Shown: positions 16,799 to 24,581, numbered from the stretch's first letter. The stretch: 64,000 bases of DNA from an uncultured Clostridia bacterium (GCA_947627875.1 CANQXS010000003.1:62001-126000), one strand, 5' to 3'. Notes: generated by a model from the letters alone, not told the origin. Program-made: numbers and translations.

Positions 16799-17053
16799 TT
16801 AATCTTCTGTAGTTAGTTTGAGCAATAAGCTTTCCATCATCACCGAACGCCGAAAGAAGTCACCGGAGAATAATTCAACTTCTGCAAGGTAGCGCATTTC
16901 ATTGATTGTGTCACCATATTTAGCGAGAGGTTCCTTTTTCTGTTCAGTGAGCGTTTTGGATAACTTATCGCGGTTTCTGGTCCAAGAGGGCAGAGGTTTG
17001 AAATTTCTCCCAAATTTTGCTTTTATACCCCTTTCGGATATGCACAGTTCCAA
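16799..17053 (-). CDS. Unrecognised small protein or 3' gene remnant at the element edge
   Basis: 84 residues from a TTG (17053) with no good ribosome site. The open frame extends only four codons further upstream to a stop at about 17066. The sequence (RNRDKLSKTLTEQKKEPLAK ... FFRRSVMMESLLLKL) looks like genuine protein and a terminator follows, so this may be the 3' end of a gene cut when the element formed. I recognise no family. Confidence 0.4.
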   Translation of the reverse strand: MELCISERGIKAKFGRNFKPLPSWTRNRDKLSKTLTEQKKEPLAKYGDTINEMRYLAEVELFSGDFFRRSVMMESLLLKLTTED

Positions 17054-17078
17054 AGCATTTCTTCGTCACTATGTACAA

Positions 17079-17252
17079 TTACCAACCTCTGCGTTTAGCT
17101 AAATCCAACATACCAAAACAGAACTTTTCGCTCGATGTCAACGTTATCTGCGACGGGTCGCCCTCGCGAATCCGCATAGTTCTTCTGATCTCCTTGGGTA
17201 TAACGACCCTGCCGAGGTCGTCTATCCTCCTTACAATTCCTGTAGCTTTCAT
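17079..17252 (-). pseudogene. spoVT: spoVT 5' part: first 33 codons plus 24 element-encoded codons
   Basis: The start ATG 17252 follows GGAGG (17257-17261). Residues 1-33, MKATGIVRRIDDLGRVVIPK then EIRRTMRIREGDP, are the SpoVT AbrB-type DNA-binding N terminus. After the core codons Gly-Asp-Pro the frame enters the element (SQITLTSSEKFCFG...) and stops at 17079, for a total of 57 residues. The AbrB swapped-hairpin fold needs the following strand, so this product is probably not a normal DNA binder. The same 24 codons would become the recombinase tail in the excised circle. Confidence 0.92.
17133..17162 (-). other. attL: attachment site at the spoVT start side
   Basis: Core at 17154-17162, element arm at 17133-17148 (plus strand CGATGTCAACGTTATC). 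Placed together with attR, the attP of the circle has 16-bp arms in inverted order around a 20-bp centre. The central two bases (GA) lie inside the shared 9-bp core, which is where serine integrases exchange strands. Confidence 0.85.
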
Positions 17253-17306
17253 ATTTGCCTCCTGTATTTTCCGCGGGCATAATGCCCCGCGATTTATCGG
17301 TGCTTG

Positions 17307-17336
17307 TATTATTTGCCGAATTTGGGGGATTATGCA
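17307..17336 (-). promoter_or_regulatory. Sigma-G-like promoter of spoVT
   Basis: On the minus strand TGCATA (17331-17336), 17 bp and AATAATA (17307-17313) resemble the sigma-G consensus (TGMATA, CATACTA-type -10) with one -10 mismatch. It lies 55 nt before the spoVT start, where a forespore promoter is expected. A GC hairpin (17272-17291) sits in the leader before the ribosome site. Confidence 0.55.
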
Positions 17337-17540
17337 GGGAAATCGACAGAGTGTTAAGGCAAATTGAAGTTTTTACAGAAACTGCCGGCGAGTTTAACTG
17401 AAACGGCAGGACTTATTATTGCTTAAGATGAAAAATCCCAAAAAAGATAATAACAAGAAGTATATTTCAAAGTTAGCGCTTGCGCCCGGCGCATAATTTG
17501 TAAAATGTCCGACAAAAGCGGTTGATTTACTTTCCAAAAA

Positions 17541-17576
17541 GTTTACAAAAACGTCTCAAAAAAACCACTTGTAAAC
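17541..17576. promoter_or_regulatory. Operator-like inverted repeat upstream of the GH94 gene
   Basis: GTTTACAA (17541-17548) and its inverse TTGTAAAC (17569-17576) are separated by 20 bp, about 55 bp before the GH94 start. The spacing suits an AraC- or LacI-type operator. The promoter itself is weak to the eye. The rest of 17337-17629 shows no gene. Confidence 0.45.
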
Positions 17577-17629
17577 GGCAGGACAAAATGTTAATATGGT
17601 CTTGGAATCTATTAAAAGGAGATTTTGCT

Positions 17630-20023
17630 ATGCAGTACGGACATTTTGACCTCGAAAACAGAGAATACGTCATCACCCGCCCCGATACCCCCGCGCCCTG
17701 GTGCAATTACCTCGGCTCGCCGGAATACGGCGCGATAATTTCAAACAACGCCGGGGGCTACAGCTTCGTTAAAAGCGGCGCAAACGGCAGACTCACCCGC
17801 TACCGCTTCAACTCAAATATGGCTCTGCCGGGCAGATTCGTTTACATACGCGACAATTCCGACCGCGACTATTGGTCTGCGACCTGGCAGCCCGTCGGCA
17901 AGCCCCTCGGCGAATATAAATCCGAGGTCCGCCACGGAACGGGCTATTCCGTTATGTCGGCGGAATATAAGGGGATAAAGTCGGAGGTAACCTATTACGT
18001 CCCCAACGGCGCGACCTACGAGATCTGGCGCGCAAAAATCAAAAACGCCTCCGACAGGGCTCGCAGCCTCTCGGTGTTCGGGTTTATCGAATTTACCAAC
18101 GACAGCAACTACGAGCAGGACCAGGTGAACCTGCAATACACCCTGTTCATCACCCGCACCTCGTTCGAGGGCAACCGCATTATCCAGCATATCAACGAAA
18201 ATTCCGGACGCGACGCCTCGGGCTCGAACCACCGCGAGCGCTTCTTCGGGCTTGCGGGGCAGAAGGTCGATGCCGCCTGCGGCAATCTCGACAGCTTTAT
18301 CGGCTCTTACAGGACATATTCCAACCCGATAGGCGTTGAAAACGGCTGCGACGGCTCGATGAACTTCAACTCCAACGCCTGCGGAGCCCTCGAGAGCGAC
18401 ATCACCCTCGAGCCCGGCGAGGAAAAGACCTTTGTTTACGTCCTCGGTCAGCGCGACAGCGCGGCGGCAGCGGAGATAATCGCGAGATACGAAGACGTTT
18501 CGCTCGTCGACCGCGAGGTCTCGGAGCTGAAAAGCTTCTGGCACGAAAAGCTCGACAACTTCGAGGTAAAGACCCCTTCGGAAGAATTCAACAATATGGT
18601 CAACGTCTGGAACGCCTATCAGTGCTTCATAACGTTTACCTGGTCGAGAGCCGCCTCGCTCATCTACTGCGGTTTAAGGAACGGCTACGGCTACCGCGAC
18701 ACCGTTCAGGATATTCAGGGAGTTATCCACCTCGACCCCGACGCCGCTCTTGAAAAGATCCGCTTTATGATCTCGGCGCAGGTCGACAACGGCGGCGGGC
18801 TCCCGCTCGTAAAGTTCAACCACCGCGCCGGCTTTGAAGATACCCCCGATCAGCCCTCTTATGTTCAGGCGACGGGTCACCCCTCATACCGCGCCGACGA
18901 CGCCCTCTGGCTCTTCCCGACCGTTTATAAATACATCGGCGAGAGCGGCAGAAAAGCCTTCCTCGACGAGGTCATACCCTACGCCAACGGCGGCGAGGAT
19001 ACCGTTTATGGCCACTTAAAGCGCGCGATACGCTTCTCGATGGAGAGGCTCGGCGCCCACGATATGCCCGCGGGGCTTTATGCCGACTGGAACGACTGCC
19101 TAAGGCTCGGAGCAAAGGGCGAATCGGTGTTCGTGGCGTTCCAGCTCTACTACGCGATGACGGTAATACGCGAATTTGCCGAGCTTCGCGGCGACGCGGA
19201 ATATGTGAAATACATCGACGGCGTGCAGGAGAAGCTTGCGGAATCGCTCGAAAAATGCTGGGACGGCGACCGCTTTATCCGCGGGATACGCGAGGACGGC
19301 ATAGTAGTAGGTGCGAAGTGCGACCCCGAGGCGAATATGTGGCTCAACCCTCAGAGCTGGTCCGTGATTTCGGGCTTTGCACGCGACGCGCGCGGCAAAA
19401 CCGCTATGGAGAGCGTTCACAACATTCTCAATACCGAATACGGCGTAAAGCTCCTCGAACCGCCCTATAAGGACCACTTCTTCGGCGGCGCGGTTATGCA
19501 TATCTTCAACGCCGATACAAAGGAAAACGGCGGAATTTTCTCGCAGTCTCAGGGCTGGGCTATTCTCGCCGAGGCGCTCCTCGGAAACGGCGACAGGGCT
19601 TTTGAATACTTCCTCGAGAGCTCGCCCGCCGCGATGAACGACCGCGCCGAGATAAGGGTCATCGAGCCCTATGTCCACGGGCAGTTCGTCGAATCGAAGC
19701 GCTCTCCCTACGAGGGCAGGGCCCACGTCCACTGGCTCACAGGCACGGCTTCGACGGTTATGGTAGGCTGCGTCGAGGGAATATGCGGCATAAGACCCGA
19801 CGCCGACGGCATAGCGGTATCCCCCGCTATACCCTCGGAATGGGACGGCTTTGAGATGAAGAAGAATTTCAGAGGCAAAAAGCTTCATATCACCGTCGAC
19901 AATTCGGCTCACGTTTCGGGCGGCGTAAAAAAGACCTCGCTCAACGGAGAGATCTTCGAGGGCTGCTATATTCCCGCGGATAAGCTTAAGGACGTGAACG
20001 AGATAACCGTTTATATGGGATAA
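17630..20023 (+). CDS. GH94 family disaccharide phosphorylase, cellobiose-phosphorylase-like
   Basis: The start ATG 17630 follows AAAGGAG (8 nt), giving 797 residues, close to the 800-820 usual for cellobiose and chitobiose phosphorylases. N-terminal beta-sandwich signatures (YGHFDLENREYVITRPDTPA, PWCNYLGSPEYGA) lead into the (alpha/alpha)6 barrel with GYRDTVQD, YRADDALW and LYADWNDCLRLG. The DWND motif (Asp486) corresponds to the general acid of the family. No signal peptide, so cytoplasmic: it would split an imported beta-linked disaccharide with phosphate into sugar-1-phosphate and free sugar. Cellobiose is the first guess; the exact substrate cannot be fixed from sequence. An AraC regulator follows. 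Confidence 0.85.
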   Translation: MQYGHFDLENREYVITRPDTPAPWCNYLGSPEYGAIISNNAGGYSFVKSGANGRLTRYRFNSNMALPGRFVYIRDNSDRDYWSATWQPVGKPLGEYKSEVRHGTGYSVMSAEYKGIKSEVTYYVPNGATYEIWRAKIKNASDRARSLSVFGFIEFTNDSNYEQDQVNLQYTLFITRTSFEGNRIIQHINENSGRDASGSNHRERFFGLAGQKVDAACGNLDSFIGSYRTYSNPIGVENGCDGSMNFNSNACGALESDITLEPGEEKTFVYVLGQRDSAAAAEIIARYEDVSLVDREVSELKSFWHEKLDNFEVKTPSEEFNNMVNVWNAYQCFITFTWSRAASLIYCGLRNGYGYRDTVQDIQGVIHLDPDAALEKIRFMISAQVDNGGGLPLVKFNHRAGFEDTPDQPSYVQATGHPSYRADDALWLFPTVYKYIGESGRKAFLDEVIPYANGGEDTVYGHLKRAIRFSMERLGAHDMPAGLYADWNDCLRLGAKGESVFVAFQLYYAMTVIREFAELRGDAEYVKYIDGVQEKLAESLEKCWDGDRFIRGIREDGIVVGAKCDPEANMWLNPQSWSVISGFARDARGKTAMESVHNILNTEYGVKLLEPPYKDHFFGGAVMHIFNADTKENGGIFSQSQGWAILAEALLGNGDRAFEYFLESSPAAMNDRAEIRVIEPYVHGQFVESKRSPYEGRAHVHWLTGTASTVMVGCVEGICGIRPDADGIAVSPAIPSEWDGFEMKKNFRGKKLHITVDNSAHVSGGVKKTSLNGEIFEGCYIPADKLKDVNEITVYMG

Positions 20024-20109
20024 CACAGACTGGCGTGAAAAAATTTGGCAAAAGCAACTTGTTTTTGCAAAAGGGAATTAAATTTACAAAAAAAGCTTGC
20101 GCCAAATGC

Positions 20110-20138
20110 TTGACTTAGCGGTGCGGCTGTGCTATACT
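20110..20138 (+). promoter_or_regulatory. Promoter of the AraC-family gene
   Basis: TTGACT (20110-20115), a 17-bp spacer and TATACT (20133-20138), about 92 nt before the start codon. A GGAG ribosome site lies just before ATG 20230. Confidence 0.8.
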
Positions 20139-20229
20139 TATGTTGCCGAAGTAATCGACGTCAGTATTCATCAGGCAAAACGCAACGCATGCCGCGTGAA
20201 AAGCGCGTTTATCTAAGGAGCATCTTAAA

Positions 20230-21102
20230 ATGGCAAGCGGAAATTTATCTCCGATGACCTACCCCGTTTTCTGCTATCACACCTATACCCAACCCGGAGT
20301 CCAGGGTGAAAACGCAGTGCCGTTCCATTATCATGACGGCTATGAATTCTATCTGTTTTTGGGCGGAAGCGTCAATTTTTACATAGGCGATTCGGTGTAT
20401 TCGCCCGTAAGGGGAGACCTGTTCATCATCAGCCCCGGGCAGACCCACAGGGGAATAAGCCGCGGGACCCAGCCTTACGACAGATTCATCATAAACATCA
20501 GGCGCGACAAAATCAAGCAGTATTTCAATCCCGACGGCGATCTGAGCGCGAGCTTTCCGCTCGACGACTCCGAGACAATAAGAAGAGTCAGGCTGAGTGC
20601 CGAGAGCATCGACGAATACTGCGCGATAGCGGACAAGCTCTCGACCTCGGTTTATCTCAGAAAGCCCTGCGACGACCTGCTTGTAAGCGCATATATCACC
20701 GAGATACTCGTTTTGGTGAGCCGTCAGCTCGCCGGAAGCCGCAGCCAGGAGGAGCAGGATTCCGTTCCCGACCTTGTGGCGGACGTAAAGAATTACATCT
20801 TCGAGCATCTCACCGAGCAGATAGCTCTGAGCGACCTCTCGAAGCAGTTCTTCTTCAACGGGAAGTACATCAGCGCGATGTTCAAAAAATACACCGGAAT
20901 GACTCTGCGCTCGTATATCCTCGAGCAGAGAATCTGCCTTGCAAAGAGGCTTCTGCGGGAGGGCAGCAACGTTTCGGAGGCTTGCTATCATTCGGGCTTC
21001 CTCGATTACACCAACTTTATCAGGAGCTTCACCCGCGCCGTGGGTATGTCGCCGGGGAAGTATTCGAGGTGTGCAAGAGCCGGAGCCCTCGGAAAGTTTT
21101 AA
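20230..21102 (+). CDS. AraC-family transcriptional regulator with cupin domain
   Basis: 290 residues. The N-terminal part (about 25-110) is a cupin-type sensor with VPFHYHDGYEFYLF and RGDLFIISPGQTH. The C-terminal 100 residues carry the two AraC helix-turn-helix motifs (LSDLSKQFFFNGKYISAMFK and SEACYHSGFLDYTNFIRSF) followed by the closing MSPGKYSR. Such proteins activate sugar-utilisation genes on ligand binding. It lies 206 bp after the GH94 gene in the same direction with its own promoter, so it probably regulates that gene. Confidence 0.9.
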   Translation: MASGNLSPMTYPVFCYHTYTQPGVQGENAVPFHYHDGYEFYLFLGGSVNFYIGDSVYSPVRGDLFIISPGQTHRGISRGTQPYDRFIINIRRDKIKQYFNPDGDLSASFPLDDSETIRRVRLSAESIDEYCAIADKLSTSVYLRKPCDDLLVSAYITEILVLVSRQLAGSRSQEEQDSVPDLVADVKNYIFEHLTEQIALSDLSKQFFFNGKYISAMFKKYTGMTLRSYILEQRICLAKRLLREGSNVSEACYHSGFLDYTNFIRSFTRAVGMSPGKYSRCARAGALGKF

Positions 21103-21107
21103 AGTAA

Positions 21108-21147
21108 AACCGCTTCGCCGATATCGGCGGGGCGGTTGGTTTTTTCA
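21108..21147 (+). terminator. Terminator after the AraC gene
   Basis: A 14-bp stem with two G-U pairs (21108-21121 with 21124-21137) is followed by GGTTTTTTC. Confidence 0.8.
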
Positions 21148-21261
21148 CGCGGAAGCAGAAAAGCATTTTATACATTTCGGTCAAGCCCCAATTTTCTCAC
21201 TTGAAGATTTAAAGCGCAGGGCAATCGGGTCGAGAGCGAAGCGAACGGAGAAAATGCCGGA

Positions 21262-21285
21262 GCCCTCTCCCCAATGGGAGAGGGC
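21262..21285. repeat. Small perfect hairpin repeat
   Basis: GCCCTCTCCC (21262-21271) pairs exactly with GGGAGAGGGC (21276-21285) across CAAT. There is no T-run, so it looks like a dispersed hairpin repeat rather than a terminator. The surrounding 21148-21320 shows no gene. Confidence 0.5.
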
Positions 21286-21320
21286 GTGGCTGAAATACGG
21301 GCAGCAAGGCAAATAACCGC

Positions 21321-22520
21321 TTACTTCAGGCTTCCTCCCGCTCTCAGCATATTCTCTATGAATATACCGTAGCCCATAGCGGGGTCGCTCACAAAAACGT
21401 GGGTCACCGCGCCGACTATCCTGCCGTCCTGCAAAATCGGGCTGCCCGACATTCCCTGTACTATCCCGCCGGTAAGACTTAAAAGCTCGGGGTCGGTGAT
21501 CCTTACTATGATGTTTTTCGTACTTGCGGCGTCGCTAAGGCTGAGCTTCTCAATCACGGCGTCGTATTCCTTCGGAGCGCTGCCGTCGACGGTCGTTAAA
21601 ATAGTCGCGGGACCCGTCTTTACTTCCGTCTTGAAGGCTATAGGCAGAGCCTCTGCCCGCCTGCTAACATAATTCAGCGTGCCGAATATCCCCTGCTCGC
21701 AGTTGCGGCTGATGTTTCCCGCCGCGAGCCCGCTGAGAAAGGTCCCGCAGAGCTCACCGGGGCAGCCCGCCGAGCCCATCTCGCAGCCCGTTATCGTTAC
21801 GTCGACTATCTCCCCCGAACCGAGAGGGAGAATTTTCTGGGTATCGGCGTCGGAGATCGGGTGACCGAGCGCCCCGAAGCCGCCCGTATTGGGGTCGATA
21901 TAGGTCAGAGTCCCAACTCCCGCCGAGCTGTCCTTTATCCAGAGCCCCGCCTTAAAGGTCCCTTCCGCCTCCGAGAACTCCGGCGTTACCTCCGTTTCGA
22001 ATATTTTTCCGTCTCTGCGAATACGGAGGCTTATTTTTTCGCCGTGAGAGCCCATAATTATCTCGGCAAGACGGTCGGAAGAGGAGAGCGCCTCGCCGTT
22101 AGCCTCAAGTATGCAGTCGCCCGCCTTTATCCCCGCTTTTTCCGCAGGATTCCCGCCGCCCGCAGTCTTCTGAGTTGAAACAACTATAACTCCGTCGGTA
22201 AGAAGCTTTATCCCGATAGGCGAGCCCCCGGGAATGAGCAGCGGCGCCTCGGTGCGCTTTATCTCGGCGTCTTTTATAGGTATGAGTCCGAAAAGGCTGA
22301 CTGTTCCTCTTTCCTGAACCGCAGTCTCCGAGCTTGCCGCGGCGACGGCGCCGTCAGCCGAAGCCGGTGTCATCGAAAACAGCCCGCCGAGCTCGGGGCA
22401 GCCGTCTCCCGAAACATAGTAGCTGTCGGGGAGCGTTTCGCTGAAATACCCCACAGCCGTCATCACTGCGGCGCAGAGCAGCGCAAGTATTCCCGTCAAG
22501 CGTTTTGTAAACCTGTTCAT
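21321..22520 (-). CDS. spoIVB: SpoIVB serine peptidase (stage IV sporulation)
   Basis: 399 residues with an N-terminal membrane anchor (about 7-25), a PDZ domain (about 105-180: PAEKAGIKAGDCILEANGEA) and the S55 peptidase domain. The catalytic motifs are present: GALGHPI with His220 and GMSGSPI with Ser360, then AVTHVFVSDP. In Bacillus, SpoIVB is secreted from the forespore into the intermembrane space and cleaves SpoIVFA to trigger pro-sigma-K processing. It is the strongest proof in the window that the host makes spores. It stands alone here, converging with the AraC gene. Confidence 0.95.
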   Translation of the reverse strand: MNRFTKRLTGILALLCAAVMTAVGYFSETLPDSYYVSGDGCPELGGLFSMTPASADGAVAAASSETAVQERGTVSLFGLIPIKDAEIKRTEAPLLIPGGSPIGIKLLTDGVIVVSTQKTAGGGNPAEKAGIKAGDCILEANGEALSSSDRLAEIIMGSHGEKISLRIRRDGKIFETEVTPEFSEAEGTFKAGLWIKDSSAGVGTLTYIDPNTGGFGALGHPISDADTQKILPLGSGEIVDVTITGCEMGSAGCPGELCGTFLSGLAAGNISRNCEQGIFGTLNYVSRRAEALPIAFKTEVKTGPATILTTVDGSAPKEYDAVIEKLSLSDAASTKNIIVRITDPELLSLTGGIVQGMSGSPILQDGRIVGAVTHVFVSDPAMGYGIFIENMLRAGGSLK

Positions 22521-22661
22521 TTCAAAAATCCGTTCCTTTCAGAAAGCTTGTTGCCCCGATATTTTTCGCAGGGAACAAAAAAATACTCCGCCCGCGGGTC
22601 ATGTATTATTTTCATTGTCAGGAATACACACAAAAGTTTCCCCCTCTCTGCAAAATAAGGG

Positions 22662-22803
22662 TTGAATCTTTGGTGTGTTTTATGCTATAATAATCGCAAG
22701 CGATTATTATATTTTATTTTAGTCGCCCTTTTGCTCCTCGGCTTCGCCGAGAACCGCAAAAGATGGCTAATTATAGCACAAAGCCTTCGGCTTTATGCTA
22801 TAA
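22662..22803 (+). promoter_or_regulatory. Promoter followed by three consecutive hairpins in the leader of the DUF2500 gene
   Basis: TTGAAT (22662-22667), an 18-bp spacer and TATAAT (22686-22691). The -10 lies in a perfect 12-bp hairpin (22686-22697 with 22700-22711). Two more hairpins follow: 22728-22762 (CTTTTGC and CTCGGC arms) and 22771-22803 (TTATAGCA and AAAGCC arms). The region 22521-22873 holds no other gene. Confidence 0.6.
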
Positions 22804-22873
22804 TATGAAGAACCGTAAAATTTGCTCGCAATCGGCCTTATCATTTGCAGATTCGGAAAGGATATACCTTATC

Positions 22874-23260
22874 ATGGATACTTTAAGAGAGCTTTTATCG
22901 GCGGCGGTGTTCGTTGTTTTGGCGGCGCTGTTTTTAAGAATGCTGATTGTCAATATAAAAAGCGCCGTTCTGAGAAAAAAGACCCCAGCCGAAAACAAAA
23001 GGGCGAAGGTAATTTCAAAGACTTCGGAAACGGGCAGCGGCGAATTCGTAAAGGACGGCGTAAGGAAGGGAAAAACGGTTTATTTTCTTACCTTCGACTG
23101 CGACGGCGAAGAGCTGAGCTTCGGGGTCTTAAGGCAGGAATACGACTCCGTTTCGGAGGGCGACACGGGGTATCTTACCTACAGCGGAAATAAATTTTTC
23201 GGCTTTGAAAAAGACCTTCTTTTAAAGGAAAGTGATTTGAATGAAAAGACCGACGGATAA
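22874..23260 (+). CDS. DUF2500-type membrane protein
   Basis: 128 residues from ATG 22874 (AAAGGAT 9 nt upstream). One N-terminal membrane segment (about 8-27, AAVFVVLAALFLRMLIV) is followed by a small beta domain: KRAKVISKTSETGSG, VYFLTFDCDGEELSF and GDTGYLTYSGNKFFGFEK. This pattern fits DUF2500, a family with no assigned function. Its last 20 bp overlap the next gene, so the pair is coupled. Confidence 0.65.
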   Translation: MDTLRELLSAAVFVVLAALFLRMLIVNIKSAVLRKKTPAENKRAKVISKTSETGSGEFVKDGVRKGKTVYFLTFDCDGEELSFGVLRQEYDSVSEGDTGYLTYSGNKFFGFEKDLLLKESDLNEKTDG

Positions 23261-23714
23261 GCCCATACATATCGTCGCGAAGTCGGCTATGACCGCCGTA
23301 TACCTCTGGTCCGGCTTTTTCTGGAGCGGCGTTGCGATACTAAACTTCTGGCTCAACGACCCTTCGGATTCTCACCTTTCGGTCGGCTTTCTCGCGGGGA
23401 GCCTTATTCTGCTCGTTTCGCTGATCCTCTGCTGGCTGAGGCTGTATATTCTTCAAATAATCCCCTGCATCGCGGGGCTCGCCGTTTATCTCAGGCCCGC
23501 AAGGGAGATGATGGACAAGGCGGCAAGGCTCACCGAGGTAACCTTCAAGCCGACCTTTGAGCAGAGATATATGCCGATAATCGGGTTTGCGCTGCTTTCG
23601 CTCGCGCTTTTTATCGCGAGAATCTGGCAGATATTCTCGGCGCGCGCCGAAAAAAAGCGCGAATTCAACGATCTTCCGGCGGAGAGCATACTCGAAAAGC
23701 GCCGCGACGAATAG
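23241..23714 (+). CDS. Membrane protein of unknown function
   Basis: 157 residues with three or four hydrophobic helices (about 17-36, 48-66, 68-85 and 112-132) and a charged C terminus. It resembles small PH-domain-like membrane proteins only in length. I recognise no family. It overlaps the DUF2500 gene by 20 bp and ends 57 bp before murI, so the three may form one transcript. Confidence 0.65.
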   Translation: MKRPTDKPIHIVAKSAMTAVYLWSGFFWSGVAILNFWLNDPSDSHLSVGFLAGSLILLVSLILCWLRLYILQIIPCIAGLAVYLRPAREMMDKAARLTEVTFKPTFEQRYMPIIGFALLSLALFIARIWQIFSARAEKKREFNDLPAESILEKRRDE

Positions 23715-23771
23715 TTTTCCCCGCGCGGCATAGTATTATTTATCACCTTTAAAAAGGAGCGTCGTTCATAT

Positions 23772-24581
23772 ATGAGCAGCGATAACCGCCCCATCGGGGT
23801 GTTCGACTCGGGAATCGGAGGACTCACGGCAGTGACCGAGCTCAGAAAGCTCCTCCCCAACGAGGATATAATCTATCTCGGCGATACGGCGCGAGTCCCG
23901 TACGGGACCAAGAGCCGCGAGACCATTCTCCGATACGCCGAGCAGGACTACCGTTTTTTGAAAAATCAGGGGGTTAAGTTCACTATTGCCGCCTGCGGCA
24001 CCGTTTCGAGCGTTATGGTCGGCGAAAACGCGTTTTCGGCGGATTTCTGCACCGGAGTAATCCAACCGACCGTCGAAGCCGCCTGCAAAGCCTCGAAAAA
24101 CAAAAAAATCGGCGTCATCGCAACGAGCGCCTCGATAAGAAGCGGCTGCTACGAGCGCCTTATAAAGCAGACCGTCCCGGGGGCGGAGGTATTCTCGAAA
24201 GCCTGCCCGATGTTCGTTCCGCTCGTCGAAAACGGCTACACCGCCCCGGGCTGCGCGCCTGCGGAGACCATCGCGAGGGAATATCTCGAACCGCTGAAAG
24301 CCGAAGGGATAGATACGCTTATTCTCGGCTGCACCCATTATCCGCTGCTTTCGCGGATCATTTCGGGAGTGGTCGGGAGCGGCGTAAGCCTTATATCCTC
24401 GGGAGCGGAAGCCGCGAGATATGCCGGCGGCTTCCTTGAGGAAAACGGTCTTATAAACGAAAGCAAACGCGCGGGGAGCCTTAAGCTCTTCTGCACCGAC
24501 AGCGCCGAGCTCTTCCGCGAGAGCGCCGCGCATTTCATAGACCTTGACGGAGCGGAGATAGAAAAATGCAGCCTCGACTGA
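23772..24581 (+). CDS. murI: Glutamate racemase
   Basis: 269 residues. Makes D-glutamate for peptidoglycan from L-glutamate with two catalytic cysteines. The N-terminal GVFDSGIGGLTAV and YLGDTARVPYGTKS are typical. The two active-site loops are AACGTVSS (Cys75) and LGCTHYPLL (Cys187). The first loop normally reads ACNTAS, so Asn is replaced by Gly here; both cysteines are kept. A GGAG ribosome site lies before ATG 23772. The DUF1934 gene follows closely. Confidence 0.92.
   Translation: MSSDNRPIGVFDSGIGGLTAVTELRKLLPNEDIIYLGDTARVPYGTKSRETILRYAEQDYRFLKNQGVKFTIAACGTVSSVMVGENAFSADFCTGVIQPTVEAACKASKNKKIGVIATSASIRSGCYERLIKQTVPGAEVFSKACPMFVPLVENGYTAPGCAPAETIAREYLEPLKAEGIDTLILGCTHYPLLSRIISGVVGSGVSLISSGAEAARYAGGFLEENGLINESKRAGSLKLFCTDSAELFRESAAHFIDLDGAEIEKCSLD

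Larger units (their letters stand above)
2161..17162 (-). mobile_element. Integrative mobilisable element (about 15.0 kb) inserted in spoVT
   Basis: The limits are two copies of a 9-bp core, CGGGTCGCC on the plus strand, at 2161-2169 and 17154-17162, so the unit is 14,993 bp. Outside the cores lie the two halves of spoVT in the same orientation and phase. Inside are a large serine recombinase at one end, a MobV relaxase module without any visible conjugation machinery, and defence-type cargo. Cargo genes are clearly more AT-rich than the flanking host genes, which supports transfer. Several genes are broken (mobV, sigma factor, primase, AbiEi), so the element is partly decayed. The recombinase, the att sites and the cargo reading frames look intact. 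Confidence 0.9.

Noticed and set aside
17079..17252. Reading the 5' fragment as AbrB rather than SpoVT
   Set aside because: The RRIDDLGRVVIPKEIRRT stretch with Arg-Glu-Gly-Asp-Pro fits SpoVT, and the other half carries the GAF domain that AbrB lacks.
19100..20026. Long open frame on the minus strand inside the GH94 gene (also similar ones at 32459-33400, 35425-36552 and 62186-63310)
   Set aside because: They lie fully opposite well-supported enzymes, have Arg/Val/Tyr/Gly-heavy compositions typical of antisense of GC-rich codons, and lack ribosome sites.
21262..21285. Second terminator for the AraC gene or for spoIVB
   Set aside because: The hairpin is perfect but lacks a T-run on either strand; a better terminator lies at 21108-21147.
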